NCBI GenBank assembly: GCA_001897835.1
Contig: MKUN01000046.1
Coordinates: 1 to 46,638 of the forward strand
DNA length: 46,638 nt
Direction of reading: 5' to 3'
DNA from: Bacteroidetes bacterium 46-16
Lineage (GTDB): Bacteria > Bacteroidota > Bacteroidia > Chitinophagales > Chitinophagaceae
In this document: piece after piece, positions 33,939 through 42,053 of the stretch
How the letters are laid out: every line of letters begins with the position of its first letter
Position numbering within the stretch: the first letter of the stretch is position 1
The notes under the pieces: generated by a model
Database searches by the model: none
Told to the model about the DNA's origin: nothing
Seen by the model: only the letters and a program-made list of their open reading frames with translations
Position numbers and translations under genes: made by a program

Positions 33939-34430
33939 TTACTTTCGCTTGAAGTAATACACTCTTGTCAAATGCCCGTCCGTCATTTGCGAACTCCATG
34001 AAATGCTGAAATGATCATTATCGATTTTGGTAAACGTGTTGCCGAAGCCTAATGGATTAGGGCCATCTGCAAAGGTAATGCCTCCATAAGCGATCGCCCA
34101 ATCCTTTTCACTATACACTGCGCCCTTTGTACAGGTGTCTTTACCTTCGTCTTTGGTATATTTTTTATCTGATCTTAAATGGTAAATGTCATCCATCTTG
34201 CAGGGAATGATACCAGCCGTTATTTTAAGATTCTGCGGATCAATCTTGGGTTTTAAAGTATCAATCCCTTTTTCAAACATCCAATCGCCGACCAGGAACT
34301 TTTCCTCATCTTTTAATGTGGGCTGATTGTTGTTATTGTTGTTGCCGGAGGGCGTCGTATCATCTTTTGAGCATGACGCCAATAGCTGTAAAGAAAGCAA
34401 CGCTATAAGAGCTGTGGAGTATGGTTTCAT
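33939..34430 (-). CDS. Lipocalin-like lipoprotein
   Basis: 163 residues. The signal peptide ends in lipobox LASC (Cys20), then comes an Asn-rich linker and a beta-rich domain with FLVGDWMFEKG near the start, the usual lipocalin-like or DUF5004-like opening in Bacteroidota. The ligand is unknown. It is in tandem with another such lipoprotein and probably co-transcribed with it. Confidence 0.7.
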   Translation of the reverse strand: MKPYSTALIALLSLQLLASCSKDDTTPSGNNNNNNQPTLKDEEKFLVGDWMFEKGIDTLKPKIDPQNLKITAGIIPCKMDDIYHLRSDKKYTKDEGKDTCTKGAVYSEKDWAIAYGGITFADGPNPLGFGNTFTKIDNDHFSISWSSQMTDGHLTRVYYFKRK

Positions 34431-34448
34431 AATTGATTTTTAAAGTGG

Positions 34449-34988
34449 TTATTTTTTGAATTCTAAATGATTAACATCGTAAGCATCAGACCAAGTCGTT
34501 GTGTCCTTGTAAGTCAGGTGGATATAGTTGTCTTTGAACTCGACAACATCGTAGGTGATCGTCGTTTGACCCATCACCGGCTTGATCTCGAAACTGATTG
34601 ATTTATTAGCATTTTTAAGTTGCCATTGGCCATGCCTGGGCAAATACATATCAAGAATTGGACTGGCAGCAGAACCATCCTTATTGCTGTGATCAAAACT
34701 ATAATCATTATTGAATGTCATATAGCTCGTAAAGGAGGCATCCCATTGCCCGACGCCATGATCGTGATAGGTTTGGCTAACACCACTTGCATCCCGGACA
34801 TTGCCGGAGGCTTTGTCAAAGACCAGCGTGTAATAAGAGGTCAGTTCCCATTTTGACTTGAGCTTGCTTTCGTCAATGACGTTTGAAGGCGAGGGGCCAT
34901 TGGGCTTAGGAGGTTCCGTGTCGTTCTTAGAGCAACTGCATAACTGCATGGAGATGGCAAAGATTGCCAGGTGTAATACACGCTTCAT
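34449..34988 (-). CDS. Second lipocalin-like lipoprotein
   Basis: 179 residues with lipobox CSC (about 17-19) and a Pro-rich linker. A beta-rich body (LKSKWELTSYYTLVF...YDVVEFKDNYIHLTYKDT) has the layout of the gene downstream, but clear sequence identity is low. It is the first gene of the lipoprotein pair. Its function is unknown. Confidence 0.68.
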   Translation of the reverse strand: MKRVLHLAIFAISMQLCSCSKNDTEPPKPNGPSPSNVIDESKLKSKWELTSYYTLVFDKASGNVRDASGVSQTYHDHGVGQWDASFTSYMTFNNDYSFDHSNKDGSAASPILDMYLPRHGQWQLKNANKSISFEIKPVMGQTTITYDVVEFKDNYIHLTYKDTTTWSDAYDVNHLEFKK

Positions 34989-35064
34989 AATTTATTGTTT
35001 AAAGTGATAAAACATCTTTTTGCTGCAACGCACCCCTACCAGTATGAGGCACGAAGCAGCTCTT

Positions 35065-35730
35065 TTATTTAAGTAGTTCATTCAGGTTGCGAATTCTTCT
35101 TAAAAGCTGATACACCGTCGTCGGATGCCATCTGCTGTTATTAAATGTTGCAACTCCGGCACGATTCAGCTCCACCGCAATAGACCGTATCGACGTATGA
35201 CCATTTGCCTGTATCGTCTCAATCACTGGCCGCATCGAAACCGCAAACATGTCCGCTTCCATCTTGTTGACTTTTGACAGCACATACCTTCCATGCCGCC
35301 CTAACTCCACACCCTTCCTTTTAGCTGCCTGTAGCGCTGCTGATGTCCGTTTGCTGATTTGCTCACGCTCATACTGCGCAAAAACAGCAATGATGTGTAA
35401 GATGATCTTATCCGCATGCGGATTATCCACCACTTTGAACTGTACATCTTTAGCATCCATTAAAGCAGCAATGAAAGCGACATTGCGACTTAAACGGTCC
35501 AGCTTCGCAATCACTAATACCGCACGTTGCCGTTTGCACTCTGCCAGGGCAGATTTCAGGTTATAATGCTGGTTACTCCTAGAAGAACGGATCTCGACAA
35601 ATTCTTCTGCCAGCATCCAGCCATTCGCTTCAACAAAATCAGCAACTGCTTTTTGCTGAGCTTCCAGAGATAGACCACTCCGTCCCTGTTGCTCTGTTGA
35701 TACCCGGTAATATGCGATTGCCTTTTCCAT
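35065..35730 (-). CDS. Serine recombinase (resolvase/invertase family)
   Basis: A 221-residue small serine recombinase. The catalytic serine S11 is in YRVSTEQQ, with R68-type residues in LAKLDRLSRNVAF and the late YEREQISKRTSAAL, and a C-terminal HTH-like part (TSIRSIAVELNRAGV...WHPTTVYQLLRRI). It is intact. Two long palindromes lie 30 and 170 bases upstream of its start and are likely recombination sites. It probably resolves cointegrates or inverts DNA for the island. Confidence 0.88.
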   Translation of the reverse strand: MEKAIAYYRVSTEQQGRSGLSLEAQQKAVADFVEANGWMLAEEFVEIRSSRSNQHYNLKSALAECKRQRAVLVIAKLDRLSRNVAFIAALMDAKDVQFKVVDNPHADKIILHIIAVFAQYEREQISKRTSAALQAAKRKGVELGRHGRYVLSKVNKMEADMFAVSMRPVIETIQANGHTSIRSIAVELNRAGVATFNNSRWHPTTVYQLLRRIRNLNELLK

Positions 35731-35759
35731 TGCTCTTCCTCAATAACGCCCACCCAGCT

Positions 35760-35791
35760 GTACAAAGGCAAACCAACGTTTACCTTTGTAC
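35760..35791. repeat. Recombinase palindrome, site 1
   Basis: The arms GTACAAAGGCAAAC and GTTTACCTTTGTAC (one mismatch) flank CAAC. Read on the other strand, its centre GGTAAACGTTGGTTT is the same as in site 2 (35903-35940). It is probably a dimer binding site of the serine recombinase, res subsite I or the operator. Confidence 0.6.
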
Positions 35792-35902
35792 AGATTTTCG
35801 GTTTGGCAAGACTGTTTTCTTTGAAAGACGATATATAAAACGCCCGTCCTTAGCAAGCTTTAGGAAAGCAATAAGGGCGATTCAGCACTAAAAAAATTAG
35901 TG

Positions 35903-35940
35903 TTTGTTCATAGGTAAACGTTGGTTTACTTATGAACAAA
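35903..35940. repeat. Recombinase palindrome, site 2
   Basis: Arms of 17 bases (35903-35919 and 35924-35940, one mismatch) flank GTTG. The centre GGTAAACGTTGGTTTA recurs in site 1, while the outer arms differ. Two related palindromes about 110 bp apart resemble res subsites. Confidence 0.6.
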
Positions 35941-35975
35941 TAAATTTCTTGCAATTTCTTTGGAAGTAAGATATT

Positions 35976-35992
35976 AATCGTAATATTGCAAT
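35976..35992 (+). promoter_or_regulatory. ArsR operator before arsR
   Basis: AATCGTAATATTGCAAT lies 14 bases before the arsR ATG and nearly equals the site at 36356-36372 (one base differs). Two copies, one before each gene of an arsenic unit, mark an operator. Confidence 0.75.
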
Positions 35993-36006
35993 TGAAGGTT
36001 AAGGCC

Positions 36007-36336
36007 ATGGGCGCTACAAAGTCAGACTTATTTACAAAGAAGCAAAATGATTTAGCTAACATGGCTAAAGCGATAGGGCACCCTGCGCGTATTGCAATCC
36101 TGCAACAGCTTATTAAAGTAAACGCCTGTATATGCGGCGATCTTACAGAAGAACTGGGTTTAGCACAGGCCACCGTGTCGCAACACCTTAAAGAACTAAA
36201 AAATGCTGGCCTTATTCAAGGCACCGTTGAAGGGGTAAGCGTTTGTTACTGTATCAATCCGAAAGTCTGGAAGGAATACCAACAAATCCTCTCTGGATTT
36301 TTTAAGGAAATCTCCGAAAAGTCGGATTGCTGCTGA
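36007..36336 (+). CDS. arsR: ArsR-family arsenic-responsive repressor
   Basis: 109 residues from the ATG at 36007; an earlier in-frame start at 35986 falls within the operator. A winged HTH (about 20-90, [24 protein letters not shown]) is preceded by C41-x-C43 in NACICGDL, with two further cysteines at the C-terminus (DCC). These could bind As(III). The protein would repress its own gene and the operon at 36395 through the two AATCGxAATATTGCAAT sites, and release them on arsenite binding. Confidence 0.9.
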   Translation: MGATKSDLFTKKQNDLANMAKAIGHPARIAILQQLIKVNACICGDLTEELGLAQATVSQHLKELKNAGLIQGTVEGVSVCYCINPKVWKEYQQILSGFFKEISEKSDCC

Positions 36337-36355
36337 CATTTTTTTTAATCAAATC

Positions 36356-36372
36356 AATCGCAATATTGCAAT
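36356..36372 (+). promoter_or_regulatory. ArsR operator before the DUF6428-arsC-acr3 operon
   Basis: AATCGCAATATTGCAAT, containing the palindrome GCAATATTGC, lies 22 bases before the ATG at 36395. It is near-identical to the site before arsR. Confidence 0.75.
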
Positions 36373-36394
36373 AATACTAACAAAGGAAACTAGT

Positions 36395-36862
36395 ATGAAA
36401 ATCTCAGAACTGAAAAATCATCTTGCCACTCTGTCGGCTATTAATTTTAAACTGCCTGACGGCTCATATCTGCCAAGCCATTTCCATGTTACGGAAGTAG
36501 GATTAGTAAATAAGCATTTTATAGATTGTGGTGGCACCGAACGTAAAGAAACAATTGCCAATTTTCAGCTATGGGAAGCTGGCGACTACGATCATAGATT
36601 AGCACCACAAAAGTTTATCCATATCCTAAATCTATCCAATAAAATATTGGGCACCGAAGAACTGGATATTGAAGTTGAATATCAACAAAACACCATTGGC
36701 AAATTCGGACTTGAATTTGACGGCACCGATTTCTTGCTAACCCCTAAGCAAACAGCTTGTTTGGCACAGGATGCTTGCGGTATTCCCGATAAGCAAAAAG
36801 GATCGCTCATTGAAATTTCTTCACAATCATCATGCTGCACACCAGGTGGCGGATGTTGCTAA
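36395..36862 (+). CDS. DUF6428 family protein of the arsenic operon
   Basis: 155 residues. The pattern LPSHFHVTEVG...FIDCGGTER...NFQLWEAGDYDHRL and the Cys-rich end SSCCTPGGGCC match DUF6428, a Bacteroidota family that regularly sits between arsR and arsC. The terminal cysteine cluster (CC...CC) suggests As(III) binding or delivery, which is inference; the function is unproven. Nine bases separate it from arsC. Confidence 0.8.
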   Translation: MKISELKNHLATLSAINFKLPDGSYLPSHFHVTEVGLVNKHFIDCGGTERKETIANFQLWEAGDYDHRLAPQKFIHILNLSNKILGTEELDIEVEYQQNTIGKFGLEFDGTDFLLTPKQTACLAQDACGIPDKQKGSLIEISSQSSCCTPGGGCC

Positions 36863-36871
36863 GGATAACTC

Positions 36872-37288
36872 ATGAAAAAGATACTTGTATTATGCACCGG
36901 CAATAGCTGCCGAAGCCAGATTGCCGAAGGATACCTACGTCACTTTGCCGGGAATAAGGCCGAAGTCTATAGTGCTGGCGTTGAAACTCATGGCGTAAAC
37001 CCCCGCGCTATCGAAACGATGGCGGAAGATGGCATTGATATTTCAAAGCATACATCCAATAACATGGACGAATACCGTGATGTGAATTTTGATTTTGTGA
37101 TAACGGTATGCGATAATGCTAAAGAGCGTTGTCCATTCTTTCCTTCGATGGCAAAGAAGTTCCATCGTAATTTCCCTGACCCTGCAAAAGCTAAGGGTAG
37201 CGAAGAAGAAATCAAACAGCAGTTCCGTGACGTAAGGCAACAGATCAAGGATTACAGCGTAGACTTCATCAAAACTAATCTCTCTTAA
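36872..37288 (+). CDS. arsC: Arsenate reductase, thioredoxin-coupled type
   Basis: 138 residues of the low-molecular-weight phosphatase fold. The P-loop is C8-TGNSC-R14 and the redox pair is C80 and C87 ([12 protein letters not shown]), so all three catalytic cysteines of the pI258-type enzyme are present at near-standard spacing. FPDPAKA supplies the general acid. It reduces arsenate to arsenite, with electrons from thioredoxin. It is followed eight bases later by acr3, so reduction and efflux are coupled. Confidence 0.94.
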   Translation: MKKILVLCTGNSCRSQIAEGYLRHFAGNKAEVYSAGVETHGVNPRAIETMAEDGIDISKHTSNNMDEYRDVNFDFVITVCDNAKERCPFFPSMAKKFHRNFPDPAKAKGSEEEIKQQFRDVRQQIKDYSVDFIKTNLS

Positions 37289-37296
37289 GGCATATT

Positions 37297-38370
37297 ATGA
37301 CTGCAAATAATTGCGCCCCGGCGCACGGACGAAAACAACTTAGCTTTTTAGACCGTTATCTGACCTTATGGATATTCCTGGCAATGGCTATCGGGGTTGC
37401 CTTAGGATATTTCCTGCCATCATCATCCGGCTTTATCAATTCATTTTCCAGTGGTACCACCAATATACCGCTTGCCATCGGGCTTATCCTAATGATGTAC
37501 CCGCCATTGGCGAAAGTGCGCTACGAACGCATGAAGGAAGTGTTCAAAAACACTAAAGTATTAGGTGCTTCACTTTTACTAAACTGGGTCATCGGCCCTA
37601 TCCTGATGTTTGTCCTGGCAATAGTGTTTTTACGCGGTTATCCTGAATACATGACAGGTCTTATCCTGATCGGTCTGGCCCGTTGTATCGCGATGGTTAT
37701 CGTTTGGAACGAGCTAGCAGAAGGCAGTCGCGAATATGCAGCCGGACTTGTTGCCTTAAACAGTGTGTTTCAGGTGCTGCTTTACAGCCTTTACGCTTAT
37801 ATCTTTATCACGGTATTGCCGCCATTATTAGGGATGGAAGGATTGACCGTTGATATTTCAATAGGTCAAATTGCCGAAAGCGTGGGCATTTACCTGGGTA
37901 TACCGTTTGCCGCCGGAGTTGTCAGTCGCTATGGTTTAGTTGCTTTAAAGGGCGAAGAATGGTATCAGAATAAGTTCATCCCTGCTATCTCACCCATTAC
38001 CCTTATTGCACTCTTATTCACCATTGTCGTCATGTTCGCCTTAAAGGGTGAAACGATTGTGCAGATACCAATGGACGTTGTGCGTATCGCAATTCCTTTG
38101 GTTATCTATTTTGCTATTATGTTTCTGGTCAGCTTCTTTATAGGTAAGGCAATGGGTGCAGATTACAGCACAAATGCTTCTATCGCTTTTACCGCTGCCG
38201 GTAACAATTTTGAGCTGGCGATTGCGGTAGCCATTGGGGTATTTGGCATTAATAGCGGACAAGCTTTTGTTGGAGTAATAGGGCCATTGGTGGAAGTACC
38301 TGCTTTAATCGCCCTGGTGAATGTTGCCTTCTGGCTAAGAAAAAAATATTATACTACTCAAACCACATAA
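37297..38370 (+). CDS. acr3: ACR3-type arsenite efflux permease
   Basis: 357 residues with ten predicted transmembrane helices, the usual ACR3 length. The conserved cysteine lies in [18 protein letters not shown], and the [23 protein letters not shown] segment near the end is also family-typical. It expels arsenite across the inner membrane using the proton gradient. It sits in one operon with DUF6428, arsC and the phosphoesterase gene. Some annotations label the family arsB. Confidence 0.94.
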   Translation: MTANNCAPAHGRKQLSFLDRYLTLWIFLAMAIGVALGYFLPSSSGFINSFSSGTTNIPLAIGLILMMYPPLAKVRYERMKEVFKNTKVLGASLLLNWVIGPILMFVLAIVFLRGYPEYMTGLILIGLARCIAMVIVWNELAEGSREYAAGLVALNSVFQVLLYSLYAYIFITVLPPLLGMEGLTVDISIGQIAESVGIYLGIPFAAGVVSRYGLVALKGEEWYQNKFIPAISPITLIALLFTIVVMFALKGETIVQIPMDVVRIAIPLVIYFAIMFLVSFFIGKAMGADYSTNASIAFTAAGNNFELAIAVAIGVFGINSGQAFVGVIGPLVEVPALIALVNVAFWLRKKYYTTQTT

Positions 38371-38373
38371 TAT

Positions 38374-39141
38374 ATGAAGATTGCCTTGTTTAGCGATATA
38401 CACGCCAACCTGCCCGCACTTGAAGCCTGCCTTGCAGATATAGACAGCAAAAAACCAGATGCTATATACTGCCTTGGTGATTTAGTCGGATATAATATTT
38501 GGCCTAATGAAGTGATAAACATCATCAGGCAGCGAGGTATTCCTACCATTGCAGGTAATTATGATTTCGGCATTGGCCGCATGAGTAACGATTGCGGGTG
38601 CGCCTATAAAACTGATGATGAAAAGGATATGGGTAAAATATCCATCTCCTACACCAATAGCATCGTCCAGGAGGAGGAACGGCAATATTTGCGAACACTA
38701 CCTGCCCATATAAGGGTAGAATTTCAGCTTAATGAAGATAAACTTAACCTACTGCTAGTGCATGGCAGCCCGCGGAAGATCAATGAATACCTGTTTGAGG
38801 ACCGTGATGAAAAAAGCCTATTGCGGATCATGGAAACCGCCGAGGCGGACATCATGTGTTTTGGCCATACACACAAGCCTTATCACCGCATCATCGGCAA
38901 TGAAGAAAGCAATCATTATCGCCATGCTATCAATATTGGCTCTGTAGGCAAACCGAAAGACAATGATATACGCGGCTGCTATGTCATGCTAACACTTGGT
39001 GAACGCAGCTCTGTAAAAGAGAAAAACAGCATTCTGGTTGAATTTATACGGTTTGATTACGATGTAGAAACAGCTGCAAAGGCGGTCGAAGATAGCCCAC
39101 TACCAAACGCCTATGCGGAAATGCTGCGGTCAGGGGGTTAG
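38374..39141 (+). CDS. Calcineurin-like metallophosphoesterase of the arsenic operon
   Basis: 255 residues with the metal motifs SDIHAN (D8, H10), GDLVGY, GNYD, and LVHGSP and FGHTHKP towards the C-terminus. This is the YfcE/MJ0936-like phosphodiesterase set. It follows acr3 by three bases, in the same operon. The role in arsenic resistance is unknown, though similar genes are often found at this place in Bacteroidota arsenic clusters. Its last 12 bases overlap the opposite-strand MerR remnant. Confidence 0.86.
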   Translation: MKIALFSDIHANLPALEACLADIDSKKPDAIYCLGDLVGYNIWPNEVINIIRQRGIPTIAGNYDFGIGRMSNDCGCAYKTDDEKDMGKISISYTNSIVQEEERQYLRTLPAHIRVEFQLNEDKLNLLLVHGSPRKINEYLFEDRDEKSLLRIMETAEADIMCFGHTHKPYHRIIGNEESNHYRHAINIGSVGKPKDNDIRGCYVMLTLGERSSVKEKNSILVEFIRFDYDVETAAKAVEDSPLPNAYAEMLRSGG

Positions 39142-39398
39142 CGTAGTACAGTTGCCTTCTGTTGAAGGTTCACAGCAGTTCAGACATAAGGCAACACCGT
39201 TAATCATCATGTTTTTGATTTGCCTGAGTTCTTCGATTTTCTGGTCAATACACTTCCACTTTGTCGTTGACTCGTTGCGATACCTCATTGCATGAGGCTT
39301 GGTTTTCTTCGATCATTGCCAGCAATTCTGCCGCTTCACTAAGAGTAAAGCCAAAACCCTTTAATTTTTTAAACAAAACATACTTTTAATTTAAGCAT
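39130..39398 (-). pseudogene. MerR-family regulator remnant, truncated and frameshifted
   Basis: The minus strand encodes VLFKKLKGFGFTLSEAAELL, a MerR-family helix and dimerization start, then stops in that frame. After an extra G near 39254-39258 it continues in another frame: KCIDQKIEELRQIKNM...CLNCCEPSTEGNC, a MerR C-terminus with a metal-type cysteine set. The N-terminal HTH is absent and no start codon is present. The remnant sits between the arsenic operon and the SmtB-type regulator, so it is probably the old regulator of the mercury-type cluster. Confidence 0.75.
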
Positions 39399-39427
39399 TT
39401 GCTTAAATAAGAAAATTCCTATCTTAG
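39389..39427 (+). promoter_or_regulatory. SmtB/ArsR operator and Bacteroidota-type promoter
   Basis: ATTTAAGCA-TT-TGCTTAAAT (39389-39408) is a perfect inverted repeat with a two-base centre, as in 12-2-12 SmtB/ArsR operators. TTTG (39398-39401) and TATCTTAG (39420-39427) look like -33 and -7 boxes with 18 bases between. The ATG at 39432 follows only four bases later, so the transcript may be nearly leaderless. Confidence 0.65.
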
Positions 39428-39431
39428 CGAT

Positions 39432-39803
39432 ATGGAAACGTGTATCCGGCAATTTGCCGATAAAGAGCAGATAAAACAGTGTAAGGAGAAAATTAAAACC
39501 TATGAATTCTCATTTAAAGAATTATCCAGTGTATTAGATCTAGCGGGAAATGAAGTAAGGCTAAAAATCCTCTATCTGCTTGAAGAAGAAAAGGAATTAT
39601 GTCCTTGTGATTTAAGTGATATACTCGGCATGAGCATTCCTGCTGTTTCACAACATTTAAGAAAACTAAAAGACGGGAATGTAGTTGAATATCGAAAAGA
39701 AGGCCAAACAATTTATTATTTCATTAAGGCAAATCACATCAAAATCCTGAAGCCATTTTTTAAGCACATTAATCAAGCTCAAGAAAATAAATTAATAACA
39801 TGA
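39432..39803 (+). CDS. ArsR/SmtB-family metal-responsive repressor
   Basis: 123 residues. A winged HTH (about 30-105, DLSDILGMSIPAVSQHLRKLKDGNVV) carries a CPC-type pair in KELCPCDL that could bind Hg(II), Cd(II) or As(III). It is distinct from the arsR at 36007: the operator sequence differs completely and the two share only family features. It opens a four-gene run and overlaps the next gene by 4 bases (39800-39803). Autoregulation through the operator at 39389-39408 is likely. Confidence 0.86.
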   Translation: METCIRQFADKEQIKQCKEKIKTYEFSFKELSSVLDLAGNEVRLKILYLLEEEKELCPCDLSDILGMSIPAVSQHLRKLKDGNVVEYRKEGQTIYYFIKANHIKILKPFFKHINQAQENKLIT

Positions 39804-40483
39804 AAAAAATAGCGGTATTAATAGTAATTGCAGCCGTGTGCATAATTGGTTGCCTATCCCCAAAGGAAAAGTCAAACGAAAGCATTTCATTTTATAAAGT
39901 GCCTCTTGTTTGTGGAGCCGCTCCAGAAATCGGTTGCGGAAGCCGCATAAAGCCTATGTTTGTTGCTACTCAAAAAGAAAAAGCCGTTAAAGAAGCCTGG
40001 ACTAACCGTGAAGGCACAGTAATAGCAATTGTCTGGAACGATACGAATGCAGCTAATCAGCAAAAGATAAAGGACCTCTTTATTGCAAACGATATCGATG
40101 CAGAGTTAATTAATGACACCTCAATTATTAAGGAGCAAAAAGCAAGTTTTAGAGATAAAGGAAGATGGTATAAAGGACTGGAGGTAGATCAGTTAAGTAT
40201 AGAAGAAGCCGGGGTAATTGCTCGAAAAACAACTTCGTTTGCACTTCAAGAAGGGTACATCGATAGTAATGCGGCAAGTGAAATTAAACAGGATATTGAA
40301 AAGTATTTTAAGGCTGAATTAGTACAGGTTAGGACGCTCGATAATCTCACAAGTGATAGTACACAGGAGCGTTGGAAAAAACAAGCTTATGATATTGTTG
40401 TAGGTCATGTTGGAAAAGAGAAAGCTGATAAAGTTGTAGAAGCTTACGAAACGAGTCTATCAGAAATTAAAAGTTGCGAATAA
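39800..40483 (+). CDS. Lipoprotein of the mercury-type cluster, unrecognised
   Basis: A 227-residue lipoprotein with lipobox IIGC (Cys at 18). A pair of cysteines is in VCGAAPEIGCGSR (about 37-49), close to a possible thiol-metal site. The rest is helical and soluble. I do not recognise the family. It is translationally coupled to the regulator before it and followed directly by the MerC-like gene. The context suggests a periplasmic soft-metal binding role, perhaps feeding MerC; this is inference. Confidence 0.65.
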   Translation: MKKIAVLIVIAAVCIIGCLSPKEKSNESISFYKVPLVCGAAPEIGCGSRIKPMFVATQKEKAVKEAWTNREGTVIAIVWNDTNAANQQKIKDLFIANDIDAELINDTSIIKEQKASFRDKGRWYKGLEVDQLSIEEAGVIARKTTSFALQEGYIDSNAASEIKQDIEKYFKAELVQVRTLDNLTSDSTQERWKKQAYDIVVGHVGKEKADKVVEAYETSLSEIKSCE

Positions 40484-40491
40484 CTGCGGAA

Positions 40492-41073
40492 ATGAAGCTT
40501 CACCTTCAAAAAATAGGATCGGTTGGGCTGTTTATTACAGCAATTACGTCTCCGTGCTGTTTCCCCCTTTTTGGGTTTATTCTTACCACATTAGGGATAG
40601 GTAGTTTTGAGCTGTTTGGAGAATGGTCAATGAAAATCTTCATGCTGCTAACATTGATGTCGTTAGTAGGATTACTTATATCCTATCGTATGCATAGGTG
40701 TATGTATGCGCTATTAGCAGCAGTTCCATCTGCTATTCTAATTATTTACAGTTATTATTTTATTGATGCTGAATATTGGATAAACCTTATCTACATCGGT
40801 ATGTTCGGCATGCTTATAGCATCTGGCATAGACTATTATCGGATACGTTTACATAGAAAAAGAGCGAAAGTGGAATTACAATCAAATATTACTTGCCCGT
40901 CATGTGGTTTTCAAAAGGAGGAAACAATGCCTACCGATGCTTGCCAGTTTTTTTACGAGTGTGAAAATTGTAGAACAAGAATAAGACCCAAACAAGGTGA
41001 CTGTTGTGTGTTCTGCAGCTACGGTACTGTGAAGTGTCCCCCTATTCAAATGGATAAGTCTTGCTGCACATAA
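40492..41073 (+). CDS. MerC-like transporter fused to a GDCCVxC cysteine-rich domain
   Basis: 193 residues from the ATG at 40492 (TTG 40474 is an alternative). The N-terminal half has about four transmembrane helices, with the vicinal pair C22-C23 in TSPCCFPLFG, the mark of MerC mercury transporters. The C-terminal cytosolic part has two CxxC pairs (CPSC and CENC) followed by GDCCVFCSYG (169-178) and CPP. GDCCVxC proteins occur in mercury clusters, usually as separate genes; here the two are one polypeptide, which could hand Hg(II) from the membrane to a soluble acceptor. Confidence 0.84.
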   Translation: MKLHLQKIGSVGLFITAITSPCCFPLFGFILTTLGIGSFELFGEWSMKIFMLLTLMSLVGLLISYRMHRCMYALLAAVPSAILIIYSYYFIDAEYWINLIYIGMFGMLIASGIDYYRIRLHRKRAKVELQSNITCPSCGFQKEETMPTDACQFFYECENCRTRIRPKQGDCCVFCSYGTVKCPPIQMDKSCCT

Positions 41074-41083
41074 CTTTTTGCGT

Positions 41084-41425
41084 ATGAAATTCATTATCAA
41101 AATTGTTTCATTCGCCATTATTCTGATAGGACTAATTCATACCTATTTTGCTTTCTTCTGCCATTATATGGATATTGATAATCTTTGGTTCCTTGGAGCA
41201 GGCTTTGCTATAATATTTGCGGGATTGCTGAATTTGGTAGCAATTGATAGAGGCGGATCAAAGTTTACAATTACTATTGCCTTAATCGCAAATGCTTTAA
41301 TGTGTGGGATGTTTTACTATGCAATTCCAATACTACACAGTCTACAGGTATATATTGGAATTTCTCTTTTCTTTATAATTACAGTCACTTTTTTAATCCA
41401 GATAATAAAACTTAGAAAAGTCTAA
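41084..41425 (+). CDS. Small four-helix membrane protein of the mercury-type cluster
   Basis: 113 residues from the ATG at 41084, with four hydrophobic helices and a Lys-rich end. It follows the MerC-like gene by 10 bases. I do not recognise the family. No cysteine pairs suggest metal binding, so it may be a helper for the transporter. The gap 41426-41591 shows no gene. Confidence 0.6.
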   Translation: MKFIIKIVSFAIILIGLIHTYFAFFCHYMDIDNLWFLGAGFAIIFAGLLNLVAIDRGGSKFTITIALIANALMCGMFYYAIPILHSLQVYIGISLFFIITVTFLIQIIKLRKV

Positions 41426-41591
41426 AATATTTTATCTGGGCTCTCATTTCTTAGGTGATGTATTGGGTGGAATTGTGTTGGGGTCTTCTTCTGCGGTACT
41501 TTGCTTTTGTTGTTCATTTTAAACTAGGCAATTTTGGGACTTGTGGTAGGTTTGACTTCACGATATTTACTTAAAAAATTGAGTGACTGAC

Positions 41592-42053
41592 ATGAGTGAG
41601 CTAAAAGAAGTAGCAAAGGTTTTCTTCAAACTTGGCTGCATCGGCTTCGGTGGCCCTGCCGTGCATATTGCTATGATGGAAAAGGAGGTCGTCCAAAAAA
41701 GAAAATGGATGAGCCATGAACATTTCCTTGACCTTATAGGCGCAACAAACCTGATACCTGGCCCGAACTCTACAGAAATGACCATGCACTGCGGGCATGA
41801 GCGGGCAGGCTGGAAAGGGCTTATCGTTGCGGGGCTTTGCTTTATTATTCCTGCCGTAATCATCACATCATTATTCGCATGGGCTTACGGTAAATATGGC
41901 GACCTGCCAGTAGTTGCCCCGTTCTTATATGGCATTAAACCGGCGATCATAGCGGTTATTATATCTGCCATGTATTCACTTGGTAAAAAAGCCCTAAAAA
42001 CCGTCGAATTGTGGGTTATAGGTATAGCCTGCAGGCTCAATGTCAAATGTTGA
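41592..42053 (+). pseudogene. chrA: Chromate transporter ChrA, truncated to the N-terminal half
   Basis: The first 140 or so residues match the N-terminal half of the ChrA family (FFKLGCIGFGGPAVHIAMMEKEVV, then GATNLIPGPNSTEMTMHCGHE, then GIKPAIIAVIISAMYSLGKKALK). Family members of this kind have about 390 residues and two such halves. Here the frame runs on into foreign sequence from about 42000-42035 and stops at 42053. Half-length ChrA proteins exist as pairs, but no second half is present. The start could also be GTG at 41583. Most likely non-functional. Confidence 0.82.

Noticed and set aside
35841-35879. An integron attC site
   Set aside because: The imperfect CGCCC/GGGCG hairpin lacks recognisable paired RYYYAAC and GTTRRRY boxes in order, and no integron integrase is present.
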